From CALOAD01 sp942491415 (GTDB taxonomy: Bacteria > Cyanobacteriota > Vampirovibrionia > Gastranaerophilales > CALOAD01): a DNA stretch of 64,000 bases. Position numbers and translations under genes: made by a program. Below are positions 34,296 through 44,121 of this stretch, in pieces; position 1 is the stretch's first letter, and each line of letters begins with the position of its first letter. Below the pieces are notes generated by a model, which saw nothing but the letters and a program-made list of their open reading frames with translations, searched no databases and was not told where the DNA came from. The stretch is from NCBI GenBank assembly GCA_942491415.1, contig CALOAD010000014.1, positions 310,001 through 374,000 of the forward strand. The letters run 5' to 3'.

Positions 34296-34733
34296 TTAAT
34301 AACCAAAAGCGGCTTTTATCTGAAGCTTATGCTCCGTATTTTTAACTTTAACAATCGGAGCGATTGCATTTATCTCCAATACTTTTCTCGCTTCTTGCAA
34401 AATATTGGAACTTGCTACTTTTTTATCAATATTATAAAAAGACTTCAAATAATCCACTTCATTTTGTAATTCAATATTTTCATAATTCAAAGTATCTATT
34501 GATTTATGCAAGGATGAAATTCTTCCCTCTTGATTCACAACTCCTGAATATGAAACCATTGAAACTATTATTGATAACATTAAAAAGGTTGAAATAAGAG
34601 TATTTACCTTGTGTATCGCAAGTTCTTTTATATTAGTAAAAGACGGGAAATAGCCATGCACAACATGAGCTGCTTGTTGAAAATTATTTGAATGAGCCGC
34701 ACTTTTATAATTACCTTGCGGTAGTGATGTCAT
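34296..34733 (-). CDS. FtsL-like division protein
   Basis: A 145-aa bitopic protein. It has a cytoplasmic N-terminus of about 42 residues and one membrane segment at about 43-63 (VNTLISTFLMLSIIVSMVSYSG). A periplasmic coiled coil follows (about 66-100, RISSLHKSIDTLNYENIELQNEVDYL) with a short tail. FtsL proteins are highly divergent. The call rests on this topology and the position between rsmH and ftsI, where ftsL always sits in dcw clusters. It follows rsmH by 17 nt. Confidence 0.75.
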   Translation of the reverse strand: MTSLPQGNYKSAAHSNNFQQAAHVVHGYFPSFTNIKELAIHKVNTLISTFLMLSIIVSMVSYSGVVNQEGRISSLHKSIDTLNYENIELQNEVDYLKSFYNIDKKVASSNILQEARKVLEINAIAPIVKVKNTEHKLQIKAAFGY

Positions 34734-34750
34734 AAACCTATAACTCCGTG

Positions 34751-35686
34751 TTATACCTTCTTCGCCACCCTTAACTTTGCGCTTCTTGATGGTGGATTTT
34801 CCCGTAATTCCTGATCTGATGCCATAATAGGCTTTTTAGTTATTATTTCAAGCTGCCTGGGTTCACATTTGCAAATGGGTTGAAACCTATCACAATTACA
34901 ATTTGAAGCATAATACTTGAAAGTTTGTTTTACTATCCTATCTTCTAAAGAATGAAAACTTATAACAGCTATTCTAGCATTTTTTTCCAGAATTGTAATC
35001 ACTCTTTTTAGAGTATTTTTAATATTTTCAAGCTCATCATTCACTTCTATCCTTACTGCCTGAAAAGCTCTCGTAGCAGGATGAATCCTTGATCTTGAAC
35101 CGGGAACTGATTTCACTATAATATCGGCTAACTCTTTTGTTGTCTGTATTTTTTGAATTTTTCTTTTTTCTGCAATATTTCTAGCTATTCGCCCCGGAAA
35201 ACGTTCTTCCCCATATTCTTTAAAGATCCTGACCAACTCTTCTTCGCTATAACCATTCACCACATCATAAGCACTCAAAGGACTTTGAGGATCAAACCTC
35301 ATATCTAAAGGCGAATCATTCTTAAAACTAAACCCCCTAACAGTAGATGTAAGCTGGTAATAAGAAGCACCCAAGTCCAATACAACTCCGCCTGAAATTT
35401 TCTCTATGTTTAAACTTTTTAACATTTCAGGAATTTCTGTATAACTAGACTTAACAATCGTAATATTTTCGCTCCACTCTGCAAGGTTTTCTTTTGCTTT
35501 TTTAAGAGCTACAGGATCTATATCAAAGCCAAAAACCTTACCATCGGGAACTATTTTCTTTATTATTTCTTTTGAGTGCCCTCCACCGCCTAAGGTTCCA
35601 TCTATATAAAGCAATCCACCCTTGCAGTCCAAAGCATCTACAGTTTCATTTAAAAGCACTGTATAGTGCTTAAATTTCTCACTCAA
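34751..35686 (-). CDS. rsmH: 16S rRNA (cytosine(1402)-N4)-methyltransferase
   Basis: A 311-aa SAM methyltransferase (MraW). It shows HYTVLLNETVDAL, the SAM loop YIDGTLGGGGHS, GGVVLDLGASYYQL, RGFSFKNDSPLDMR and RIHPATRAFQAVRIEVNDEL, all family signatures. It modifies C1402 in the ribosomal P site. The initiation codon appears to be TTG (35684-35686) with a GTAGGG-like site upstream. It is first in the division cluster after a small membrane-protein gene 9 nt away. Confidence 0.96.
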   Translation of the reverse strand: MSEKFKHYTVLLNETVDALDCKGGLLYIDGTLGGGGHSKEIIKKIVPDGKVFGFDIDPVALKKAKENLAEWSENITIVKSSYTEIPEMLKSLNIEKISGGVVLDLGASYYQLTSTVRGFSFKNDSPLDMRFDPQSPLSAYDVVNGYSEEELVRIFKEYGEERFPGRIARNIAEKRKIQKIQTTKELADIIVKSVPGSRSRIHPATRAFQAVRIEVNDELENIKNTLKRVITILEKNARIAVISFHSLEDRIVKQTFKYYASNCNCDRFQPICKCEPRQLEIITKKPIMASDQELRENPPSRSAKLRVAKKV

Positions 35687-35695
35687 TCTTAAGCC

Positions 35696-36304
35696 CTACC
35701 TAAATTTAATATTCTTAAAAAGCTTTTCCGCTACATCTTGCTCAAATTTATCTGCTTCATTAAAAGATACAAGCATTTTTTCATCTTTAGAATCCGTTTC
35801 AGTAATAGCTATAAAACCTTCCACTTCTTCATAAGGGGTTCCTTTCAATTCCATTTTAAATTTTACATAAGGAACCTTTTTATCTCCTATTTTGAAAAAA
35901 TCTTTTTTCTTTATTTCAAGCTCTTTAATCTGTATAGGTTTATGAACAAATTTTTCAGCCAGTTCTTCAAGTTTATCATCTATAACATCCGATACAATAT
36001 CTTTTTGGGATATTTCCAGCCCCCAGGCTTTATCTATTATTATCATTTTTTGATCGGACTTCAAATACTCCAACATAACAGCCTTAACACCAAGCATATC
36101 CACTGTTCTTTGTATATTATAATCTTGAGGCAATTCAGAAAAATCTGCTATTTTTTGAGCTTTTTTAACAACTTTTTCATGTGAAGGATTCAAATAACCG
36201 TTCACACCATTCATTACAAGATCCACCCCTCCTATCGAGAAAAACCCTATAATTGCAAGAGCAATAACAACAAAGCTTACAGCTCCTTTTAAGCATCCCA
36301 TCAT
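35696..36304 (-). CDS. Orphan single-pass membrane protein, 202 aa
   Basis: Unrecognised. One N-terminal hydrophobic segment (about 7-32, GAVSFVVIALAIIGFFSIGGVDLVM) is followed by an extracytoplasmic or cytoplasmic alpha/beta domain with many Lys/Asp/Glu (DNKMIIID-like, VKFKMELKGTPYEEVEGFIAI). It begins the run into rsmH with a 9-nt gap, taking the place where mraZ is often found, but it has no resemblance to MraZ. It could be an envelope accessory protein. The start has two adjacent Met codons (36304, 36301). Confidence 0.6.
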   Translation of the reverse strand: MMGCLKGAVSFVVIALAIIGFFSIGGVDLVMNGVNGYLNPSHEKVVKKAQKIADFSELPQDYNIQRTVDMLGVKAVMLEYLKSDQKMIIIDKAWGLEISQKDIVSDVIDDKLEELAEKFVHKPIQIKELEIKKKDFFKIGDKKVPYVKFKMELKGTPYEEVEGFIAITETDSKDEKMLVSFNEADKFEQDVAEKLFKNIKFR

Positions 36305-36436
36305 CTGATTATACCTCCTGTCCTCATTATTTTTATCAAATTATTTTTTAGATGAATACAAATATTTTAACAATAAAAATCTTTCTTACATATTTATATT
36401 AAGATATTATGAGGTATTTATGCAAGGTTTTAGCGA

Positions 36437-39031
36437 ATGAATAAAAATATTTGCGACACTATGAAAAGTTCTGAAATAAATCTCGATGATGCAACTCCTA
36501 TGTTAAGGCAATTTTTAGAAATCAAACGCCAAAACGAAGATGTTCTTCTGCTTTATAGGATGGGAGATTTTTATGAAACTTTTTTTGAAGATGCAATTAC
36601 AGCCGCAAAAGCTCTTGAAATAACCCTTACAAGCAGAGAAGGTGGCAAGCTCGGGCGTATACCGATGGCAGGGGTGCCTGTAAAATCTATAGATAACTAT
36701 ATAGCAAAACTTTTAGAACAAAATTATAAAATAGCTATTTGCGAACAAGTAGAAGATCCCTCTACCGCTAAAGGTCTTGTAAAACGTGAAGTTGTTAAAA
36801 CCATTACAGCCGGAACTATTACAGAAACAAATCTTCTTGAATCAACTAAAAACAATTACCTATGCGCCATTGTCAAACATAAAAAAAACGACCTTTTCGG
36901 TCTTGCCTACGTTGATATTTCAACAGGTGAGTTTAAAATAACAGAAGTTTCAAAACAACAATTATTAGCTGAAATTAGTAGAATTTCCCCTTCCGAAATT
37001 CTTGCACCTGCTAAAAAACTTGAAATAAAACCTTTTCAAATTGTCCCCGAGTCAGTGGCTGACCTGCCAAAAGAAATTAGAGAAGCTTATAGTTGCACAA
37101 AAGTGAATATTTCTATATTTGATGAAGAAAATGCTGTGCACAATATAAAAGAATCATTCAACATAACTTCACTGGACGCTTTTGGTTATAACGAATTCAA
37201 ATTTGGAACAATGGCAGCCGGAGCTGTTATTGAATACCTCAAAGAAACTCAAAGAGCGTCAATGCCTAAATTTGATACTATAAGTCCATATCAAATAAAT
37301 TCTTTTGTCTCAATAGATCCAAATGCAAGACGCAATTTAGAACTTACAGAAACCGTCAAAGATGGAAAATCGAAGGGCAGTTTATTTTGGGCAATTAACA
37401 AAACCTCCACTAATATGGGTGCAAGGCTCTTAAGAAAATGGATCCAGCAGCCACTTCAAGATATTGAAACCATTAAAAAGCGTCAATTTGCAGTAGAAGA
37501 GTTACTCCTAAGCTCTCCTAAAAGACTAGAACTATGTTCTTTGCTGGAAAAAATCTATGATATCGAGCGTTTAGCTACAAAAATAAGCAACAACTCAGCT
37601 AATGCAAGAGATATGCTGGCTTTAAAAAATTCACTCGAACAACTACCATCTTTTCAAAAAACCCTGAAAGGCTCAAAATCAGAATTTTTAGCAGGATTAA
37701 CTCTCGATCGTCCTGACCTTAAAGACTTTGAAATTATTTTAAACCGAACAATCCACGAAAACCCACCTATAGGAATAAAAGAAGGTAACATCATCAAAGA
37801 GGGCGTAAATGCTGAACTTGACTATCAAAGAAGCCTTTTAACCGGTGGTAAAGAATGGATTGAAAAGTTTGAAGCTCAAGAAAAAGAAAGAACCGGAGTA
37901 AAATCTTTAAAAGTCGGATTTAGTAAAACTTTTGGATATTTTATTGAATTAACTCATGCGAACAAAGAATTTGCCCCTGATGATTACGTCAGGAAGCAAA
38001 CGCTTACTAACGCTGAAAGATACATAACTGAAGAGCTTAAAAAACACGAAACCGAAGTTTTATCAGCACAAACCAAATCAACAGACTTGGAATACAATAT
38101 ATTTATTGATCTTAGAGAATATTCCAAAGAATTTGTAACTTCTTTAAGGTCTCTCGCTAGTGATTTTTCAACCTTAGATTGTCTTTTATCCTTTGCAAAA
38201 TGCGCTATCGAAAATAATTTTACAAAACCTGAAATAGACAATTCAAATGATTTAATAATCACTGAAGGGCGTCATGTAGTGGTAGAGCAAATTTTACCAT
38301 TAGGTGAGTATGTTGCAAACGATCTCAAAATACAAGGTAACGTCGACTCGCACAACTATAGCGATATGTCATTCATGATACTTACCGGACCTAATATGGC
38401 GGGTAAATCGACTTATATGAGACAAAATGCGCTTATTGTAATTCTTGCTCAGATCGGAAGTTTTGTGCCTGCTAAAGCTGCTAAAATAGGCATTATAGAC
38501 AAAATATTCACACGAGTGGGCTCTGTGGATGATCTATCAATGGGACAATCAACATTTATGGTCGAAATGAATGAAACCGCATTGATATTAAACTCTGCTA
38601 CCTCTAAAAGCCTAATTTTATTGGACGAAATAGGTAGAGGAACAAGCACGTATGATGGTGTCGCCATTGCCTGGAGCGTTGCGGAACATATTGCAAGTAA
38701 AATCAAAGCCCGAACAATATTTGCTACTCATTATCATGAGCTTAATGTTATGTGTAAATCATTTCCTCAAATCAAAAACTTCCGAATAACGATAACCGAA
38801 AATGATGGTGAGATACAATTTTTAAGACAAGTCATACCCGGAGGAGCCAGCAGGAGCTATGGTGTACAGGTTGCCAAAATGGCAGGATTACCTGATTCTG
38901 TAATAAACAAGGCAGAAACGCTTATGACAAAAATGCAAAAAGACTTTACAGCAGATCTTTCAAGTAAAAAAAGAACATCTACATCTATACCTAAAGTACA
39001 AAATCCACAATTATCATTTTTTGAAGAGTGA
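36437..39031 (+). CDS. mutS: DNA mismatch repair protein MutS
   Basis: An 864-aa mismatch sensor. Domain I has the mismatch-wedge motif GDFYETFFEDA. Further along are the connector and lever domains. The ATPase has Walker A GPNMAGKSTYMRQ, LILLDEIGRGTSTYDG (Walker B/signature) and FATHYHEL. The C-terminal SFFEE end resembles the beta-clamp binding tail. An alternative ATG lies 8 codons downstream (MKSSEINL). It is divergent from the rsmH cluster; mutL is not in the window. Confidence 0.96.
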   Translation: MNKNICDTMKSSEINLDDATPMLRQFLEIKRQNEDVLLLYRMGDFYETFFEDAITAAKALEITLTSREGGKLGRIPMAGVPVKSIDNYIAKLLEQNYKIAICEQVEDPSTAKGLVKREVVKTITAGTITETNLLESTKNNYLCAIVKHKKNDLFGLAYVDISTGEFKITEVSKQQLLAEISRISPSEILAPAKKLEIKPFQIVPESVADLPKEIREAYSCTKVNISIFDEENAVHNIKESFNITSLDAFGYNEFKFGTMAAGAVIEYLKETQRASMPKFDTISPYQINSFVSIDPNARRNLELTETVKDGKSKGSLFWAINKTSTNMGARLLRKWIQQPLQDIETIKKRQFAVEELLLSSPKRLELCSLLEKIYDIERLATKISNNSANARDMLALKNSLEQLPSFQKTLKGSKSEFLAGLTLDRPDLKDFEIILNRTIHENPPIGIKEGNIIKEGVNAELDYQRSLLTGGKEWIEKFEAQEKERTGVKSLKVGFSKTFGYFIELTHANKEFAPDDYVRKQTLTNAERYITEELKKHETEVLSAQTKSTDLEYNIFIDLREYSKEFVTSLRSLASDFSTLDCLLSFAKCAIENNFTKPEIDNSNDLIITEGRHVVVEQILPLGEYVANDLKIQGNVDSHNYSDMSFMILTGPNMAGKSTYMRQNALIVILAQIGSFVPAKAAKIGIIDKIFTRVGSVDDLSMGQSTFMVEMNETALILNSATSKSLILLDEIGRGTSTYDGVAIAWSVAEHIASKIKARTIFATHYHELNVMCKSFPQIKNFRITITENDGEIQFLRQVIPGGASRSYGVQVAKMAGLPDSVINKAETLMTKMQKDFTADLSSKKRTSTSIPKVQNPQLSFFEE

Positions 39032-39112
39032 GGACGGTGAATATAAAACCTAAGCGGAAACGATGAGTTTTTGATTAAGTTTTATGTAGCCTGATTCCTG
39101 TAACTTAACGAT

Positions 39113-39916
39113 TTATAGAGCTTCTTCTTTTGCCTCTAATAATGGTTGGTAGCTAAGTTCTTTATTAGGTTCCGGACCTTTTAATTCTTTATACAATTTA
39201 TCTAATTTCTCAGAGCCAAAGTCTTCGCCCATCATTTTATAAGCAAAATACTCAGCAACAAATTCAGCTGCATCTGTTGCGGCATAACTTCCTATTTTTT
39301 CGGTTATTTCTTTTTTTGTGTCTTCGTCAAAACGCTTTCCCAAAAGACTTCTATAATGATCTCGATCGTCTACAGCTTGCCAATAATGTGTAAATTCGTG
39401 GAAGAAATCTACCCTTGCGTTTTCATTTTTATAATCATTTAGATCACGCACAGCATAAGGAACACCTTTTTTATGTTTGTATAAAGGCGTATTAAAAACC
39501 ATTTCCGGCATATCTTCTTTGAACTTGGATGTTAATGTTATAGCTACTGAACCGGGACCATCAAAATAATCTTCCCAATCATATAAATTCACCTGCATTC
39601 CTACCGGCATGTCAAAACCTGCTTTTTGCAGGTCAACGCAACAATCTTTAACCGTTTTTGCAAGCATATAATTATCATAATTTCCTGAATCCATTAAATC
39701 CGTAAAAACACCAATATTTGCTAATTCTTGCTCTAAGCCATGTATATTTTTACTTTGATTACCTAAAAAAGCTACATTATGATTTAAATCAACAAGATTT
39801 ACTGATTTATTACCCCAATTATTGTTTTCAATCGGAGTGGTAATCGTTCCATTGATTTGCTTCGAAGAATTATTAACAACGAACTGTCGATTATTTATTA
39901 TGTTGTTATTTATCAA
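39113..39916 (-). CDS. Orphan zinc metalloprotease (HExxH gluzincin-like)
   Basis: A 267-aa protein, probably starting with TTG. There is no signal peptide. It shows FFHEFTHYW with H173, E174 and H177 as zinc ligands and base, and the downstream helix AAEFVAEYFAYKM (E218 or E222) as the probable third ligand. This HExxH...E(F)xAE arrangement resembles anthrax-lethal-factor-type (ATLF) peptidases, but the overall identity is unknown. An N-terminal, low-complexity Asn-rich region (1-45) ends in VAFLGNQ, an F-x-G-like motif shared with other orphans here. It is a candidate exported effector or housekeeping protease. It is convergent with mutS. Confidence 0.7.
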   Translation of the reverse strand: MINNNIINNRQFVVNNSSKQINGTITTPIENNNWGNKSVNLVDLNHNVAFLGNQSKNIHGLEQELANIGVFTDLMDSGNYDNYMLAKTVKDCCVDLQKAGFDMPVGMQVNLYDWEDYFDGPGSVAITLTSKFKEDMPEMVFNTPLYKHKKGVPYAVRDLNDYKNENARVDFFHEFTHYWQAVDDRDHYRSLLGKRFDEDTKKEITEKIGSYAATDAAEFVAEYFAYKMMGEDFGSEKLDKLYKELKGPEPNKELSYQPLLEAKEEAL

Positions 39917-40010
39917 TATCTAAATCTACCTTTTAAGTCTTTCTATTTATAGATAAAACCGATCTCTCACCATAATTGCTTCATTACCGCACTAATCTTA
40001 ATAAAAATCA

Positions 40011-40046
40011 AAGAATCCCAGAGTTGATAAAAACTTTGGGATTCTT
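40011..40046 (-). terminator. Terminator of the GH57 gene
   Basis: A 15-bp stem (40011-40025 with 40032-40046, one G-T pair) around AAGAATCCCA/TGGGATTCTT has T-rich sequence beyond it on the minus strand. It lies 25 nt after the stop at 40071. Confidence 0.75.
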
Positions 40047-40070
40047 AGGTTTATTTAAATACTTGTCTTG

Positions 40071-42605
40071 TTATTCTTTAATATTTGCTTTTGCCTTACG
40101 AACTTTATCAGTAGTTGTGGCTTTCAACAGTTCTTTTTTTAATTCATTTGTGCAGATATTAAGATTTTCTCCCATTTTAAGTATGGTAGATACAAAATCT
40201 TTATCGTAAAAAATATCTTCTGATTGCTTGAGTGATTCTATCATTGCAGGTATTTGCGGATGAATCAAATTAAAATAAACATTTTGAGCTTCTGTAATAT
40301 CGAGTTTTATTTCAAGCTCTTTTGCTATTTCAATTATATCCGAAACCCTTTGAGCAGAATCAAGTTCAAGAGTTTTAGACAAATTAGTTATTTGTTTAGT
40401 GAGTTTTTTGCTGAATATTTTCTTTGTTATTTTTTTATCCAGTGTTGCACTAACCTTTTTGGCTTCATCATTTACATCCTTTGCCTGTTGAATAACATCT
40501 GCATCGGTTATGCGATCAGCATATTCAAACAAATTATTAAATGACTTACTCAGTGTATATTCAGCAACCATTTTAAACTCAGGAGGTACATCAAGCCCAA
40601 GATCGTGAAGTTCAAGTATAGAGCCTTTCCCCTCATGATAAAGGGTTTGGTACGTCGAAGCAAACTTGGCTAATTTATCTTGTAATAATACACTTATAAT
40701 TTTACGTCTTTCTTCGAAGAATAAATCCTTCAATGTATAGTATTCTTTGCCAAAAAGCTCATCAAGATTTCTTATTATCTCTGTTAAAGGACTATTACTA
40801 AATTTATCTAACAAAGAAGTTTTAATCTTGTTGTATTCAGCATTTCCCGTATATTCTTTTATCGTACAATGGAAATCTTCTGTGCTGAATCTCACAAGAG
40901 CAAAAATCATATCATGAGCTTCAAGCGTTACTTTTGATTTAATTTGTATTTTACCGATTGCAAGATCCGTATTGCCTTTTGTAACCTTACGATAGTCTTT
41001 TCGTTTTATTGTATAACAATAAATATCTGTTTCATCAGAATATTCTTCAAACAAAGAACTAATCGCCCAGTGACTTACAACCTGTTTTAAATTAACAATA
41101 GAAGGTCTTACAAACTTTTCATAAATATCTTTTCCTGTTCCGTGTTCTTTAAGATTGCTTTTTGCTTTATCTAAATATTCAAGGAACGGCGTTTCAAGAT
41201 CTTTTTCCGTAAACTCTTCTGCAAGCTGAATTGCCCTTGCTGCGTATTTCATTATTTGAACGGTTTCAATCCCTGAAATTTCAGAGAAGAACCAACCGCA
41301 ACTCGTATACATCAACATAGCTTGTCTTTGCATTTCAAGCAATTTAATCGCATCAGATTGCTCTTCTTTTCCTAACGGCTGTTTTTGCTCATTTTCCAAG
41401 AAATTAGCAATCGACATATCACTTCTATCTAAAACAACATCGATATACTTATTTCTCGCAGTCCAAGGATTTTTAAAATACTTTGATGCACTTTCTTCAA
41501 AAACTTTAACAAGTTCATCTCTTAAACAGTCTAAACCGTCTCTTAAAGGCTTTCTCCATTTTTGGTTCCAACCGGGTTGAGCTCCCGTAGAGCAACCACA
41601 ATCTTCTTTCCAGCGTCCAACACCGTGGAAACAACTCCAAGAAGACACCGGCTTTATGTCGACTTCATATACAGGAGGTTCCTTTTCAAGAAATTCACCG
41701 TAATTGGTCAATGTGAACCCGGCATTAGGTGCTTTGATTTTTTGAATATAAGAAAGCGCCATATCTCCAAATTTAGTATGGTGTCCATAGCTTTCACCAT
41801 CTGTTCCTATATTAACAAGCTGAGTGTAATTTCTTGATTGAGAAATACCGTCTTGAAGTCTTTTTATAAAACGATCCCCATCTTTAAGAAGATGATCAAA
41901 GGCTACAGACTTGGATATAGCACCATCATAGAAGAATAAATCTATATATTTTTCAGGATAATTTTTAAGATAATATCTATAAGCTCTTGCAGGGTCAATA
42001 TTTCCCCAGCCCACATCTTGCCAGTGGTCAGATTGCAAAGGTCTTACCTTTTGAGCTTGATATGGTGATAAAATAGTATATTTAATGTCATTATCAACTA
42101 AAACCTCAAGAGTTTCATCATCTACAGCCGTTTCTGCCAGCCAAATTCCTTCGGGCTTACGACCAAACCTATATTGAAAATCTTTTATTCCCCATATAGT
42201 TTGAGTTACTTTATCTTGATAGTTTGCCAAAGGCATAATCATATGATTATAAACCTGAGCAATAGCATTTCCGTGTCCAGATCGGCTTTGTACACTTTGA
42301 CAATCCGCTTGAATAATTCTTTCATACGTTTTAGGAGCATTTTCTTCAAGCCACGACATTAATGTGGGTCCAAAGTTAAAACTCATATGCTCATAATTAT
42401 TTACGACATCAATAATTTGATTTTTATTATTTACTATTCTGGATACCGAATTAGGATCGTAACATTCTTGTGAAATTCTCTCATTCCAGTCGTGAAAAGG
42501 TAATGCACTATCTTGAAGCTCAATTTCTTCAAGCCAAGGGTTTTCACGAGGTGGTTGGTAAAAATGACCATGAATAGTTAGATATGCTTTTTTCTTGTGT
42601 TCCAT
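40071..42605 (-). CDS. Glycoside hydrolase family 57 protein with DUF3536 C-terminus
   Basis: An 844-aa protein. The N-terminal GH57 barrel shows LTIHGHFYQPPRENPWLEEIE, PEGIWLAETAVDDETLEVL (glutamate expected as nucleophile) and LFFYDGAISKSVAFD (possible acid). The large helical C-terminal part (about 400-840) corresponds to the DUF3536 region found in GH57 proteins of cyanobacteria and anaerobes. GH57 includes amylases, branching enzymes and amylopullulanases; the substrate here is likely an intracellular alpha-glucan. It is 51 nt downstream of the GT4 gene in the same direction, so it probably forms a glycogen/trehalose unit. Confidence 0.9.
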   Translation of the reverse strand: MEHKKKAYLTIHGHFYQPPRENPWLEEIELQDSALPFHDWNERISQECYDPNSVSRIVNNKNQIIDVVNNYEHMSFNFGPTLMSWLEENAPKTYERIIQADCQSVQSRSGHGNAIAQVYNHMIMPLANYQDKVTQTIWGIKDFQYRFGRKPEGIWLAETAVDDETLEVLVDNDIKYTILSPYQAQKVRPLQSDHWQDVGWGNIDPARAYRYYLKNYPEKYIDLFFYDGAISKSVAFDHLLKDGDRFIKRLQDGISQSRNYTQLVNIGTDGESYGHHTKFGDMALSYIQKIKAPNAGFTLTNYGEFLEKEPPVYEVDIKPVSSWSCFHGVGRWKEDCGCSTGAQPGWNQKWRKPLRDGLDCLRDELVKVFEESASKYFKNPWTARNKYIDVVLDRSDMSIANFLENEQKQPLGKEEQSDAIKLLEMQRQAMLMYTSCGWFFSEISGIETVQIMKYAARAIQLAEEFTEKDLETPFLEYLDKAKSNLKEHGTGKDIYEKFVRPSIVNLKQVVSHWAISSLFEEYSDETDIYCYTIKRKDYRKVTKGNTDLAIGKIQIKSKVTLEAHDMIFALVRFSTEDFHCTIKEYTGNAEYNKIKTSLLDKFSNSPLTEIIRNLDELFGKEYYTLKDLFFEERRKIISVLLQDKLAKFASTYQTLYHEGKGSILELHDLGLDVPPEFKMVAEYTLSKSFNNLFEYADRITDADVIQQAKDVNDEAKKVSATLDKKITKKIFSKKLTKQITNLSKTLELDSAQRVSDIIEIAKELEIKLDITEAQNVYFNLIHPQIPAMIESLKQSEDIFYDKDFVSTILKMGENLNICTNELKKELLKATTTDKVRKAKANIKE

Positions 42606-42655
42606 TTTTATGTCTCTCCGATGTCTACATTATTTTGGGGTTGTAGGCACAGATA

Positions 42656-43918
42656 TCATTGAAGTTTATTGAATAATTTCAAATGATCTTCTATTTCCCT
42701 AACTGACAAAAAGTTCTCTCTTACGATTTCTTTTCCTGCCTGTCCCATTTTTTTGGCTTCTGCCGGATTTTGAAGCAGATAAAGCGTTTTATCTGTCGCT
42801 TCTTGAATGCTTGAAACCAAAAATCCATTTTTATCGTCTTCTATTTGTATTTTTATACCGCCTGCTTTACCACCGATGACGGGTTTTCCTTTCCAAAGGG
42901 CTTCTGCTACCGTTAGCCCGAAACCTTCTTTAAGGGATTTTTGAAGCACTACATCAGCACCATACTGAAAAGCTCGCACTCCCACATCCCCCACATTATG
43001 GAAGTTTGTATAAATATGTAAATCAAAATCTTCTCCTGCCCTACGAAGAACCCTATCATAAATAGACCAACCCTCAGGATCATCGTTTGCCATTCCACCT
43101 ATTAAAGCTAGCTGAAGACCTTTGATTCCTTTTTTTGCCTGAGTAAATTTAATATTTCTATATACGTCAATTACACCTAAAGGATCCTTCCAAGGGTCAA
43201 ATCTTGAAACTTGAAGCATAACAGGTCTATCAGGATCAACATTATAACTAAGCATAAGACTTTCAATCTCTAATTCACTCATTTCAATATTTTTAGGACT
43301 CAATGGGTCGATAGAAGGAGGTATAAAGGTTAAATTCTTAAGATTTGCATCTTCTTTTACGAACTCATCCAGCGTAAACACCACTGCATCATAGTTTTTC
43401 ATATAAGGATACAAAAAGTCCCACACTTCAGTATTTGGATTTGATGTATCTATATGACATCTCCAAATCCACTTACCCGAATGAGATGGCATATAATCAA
43501 GCATAGCAAGAGGTTGAGGATCATGAACCATCACATAATCATAACTTTCTATCAAGCTCTTTGCATTAATTTTTACGCCTTCAAGATAAATGCTTTTTTC
43601 ATCATCACTTAAAGAGCCCGGCTGCCCTTGAAGTGTATTATGAAATTTTTTAGTAACCTCATAAAACTCCGGCTGTGCGGTCAATACATACCAATCCACA
43701 TTAAGTCCTAAATCTTGCATAAGAGCGACTTGAGTCTTAAGAAGTTCTGCAACCCCACCACCGTAGGCAGTTGCATTTAAATTTAAAACTTTTTTTCCTT
43801 TTAAAGGCTCTGCTAATTTTTTTAAACTATTAATTCTTTCTTGTCCAACCACAGAGATATAATCATCAATGCTTTTGGGGATGATTCTTACTTCTTGAAG
43901 ATTTCCTATTTGTAACAT
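42656..43918 (-). CDS. Glycosyltransferase family 4, trehalose-synthase (TreT)-like
   Basis: A 420-aa GT-B enzyme. It shows NLNATAYGGGVAELLKTQVALM, VHDPQPLAMLDYMP, WRCHIDTSNPN and QVSRFDPWKDPLGVIDVY. The donor motif is LQKSLKEGFGLTVAEALWKGKPVIG, with the family E-x7-E. This set matches trehalose glycosyltransferring synthases (TreT), which make trehalose from NDP-glucose and glucose. The precise acceptor is not certain. It sits immediately upstream of the GH57 gene, likely in one operon for compatible-solute or glycogen metabolism. Confidence 0.88.
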   Translation of the reverse strand: MLQIGNLQEVRIIPKSIDDYISVVGQERINSLKKLAEPLKGKKVLNLNATAYGGGVAELLKTQVALMQDLGLNVDWYVLTAQPEFYEVTKKFHNTLQGQPGSLSDDEKSIYLEGVKINAKSLIESYDYVMVHDPQPLAMLDYMPSHSGKWIWRCHIDTSNPNTEVWDFLYPYMKNYDAVVFTLDEFVKEDANLKNLTFIPPSIDPLSPKNIEMSELEIESLMLSYNVDPDRPVMLQVSRFDPWKDPLGVIDVYRNIKFTQAKKGIKGLQLALIGGMANDDPEGWSIYDRVLRRAGEDFDLHIYTNFHNVGDVGVRAFQYGADVVLQKSLKEGFGLTVAEALWKGKPVIGGKAGGIKIQIEDDKNGFLVSSIQEATDKTLYLLQNPAEAKKMGQAGKEIVRENFLSVREIEDHLKLFNKLQ

Positions 43919-44062
43919 TTAAAGCTCTCCTTTGAGTTTTAAATTTGTAAAAGTAAGTGTTTTAAAAAGCGAAAAATTCCAGCTATGCTAAACATATAAT
44001 AGCATATATTGTAACCGTTCTGTAATAAAAAAAGTTTAAAAAATTTTTTCATCAATTTAGAG

Positions 44063-44101
44063 TAAAAAACGGGGGTTCCAAAAGATGGCCCCCCCGTTTA
44101 A
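44063..44101 (-). terminator. Rho-independent terminator of the 44122-44616 gene
   Basis: A GC-rich stem with core CGGGGG/CCCCCG and a loop of about 13 nt is followed on the minus strand by TTTTTT. It starts about 20 nt after the stop at 44122. Confidence 0.75.
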
Positions 44102-44121
44102 AAGTTTATTTTCTTTAACAA

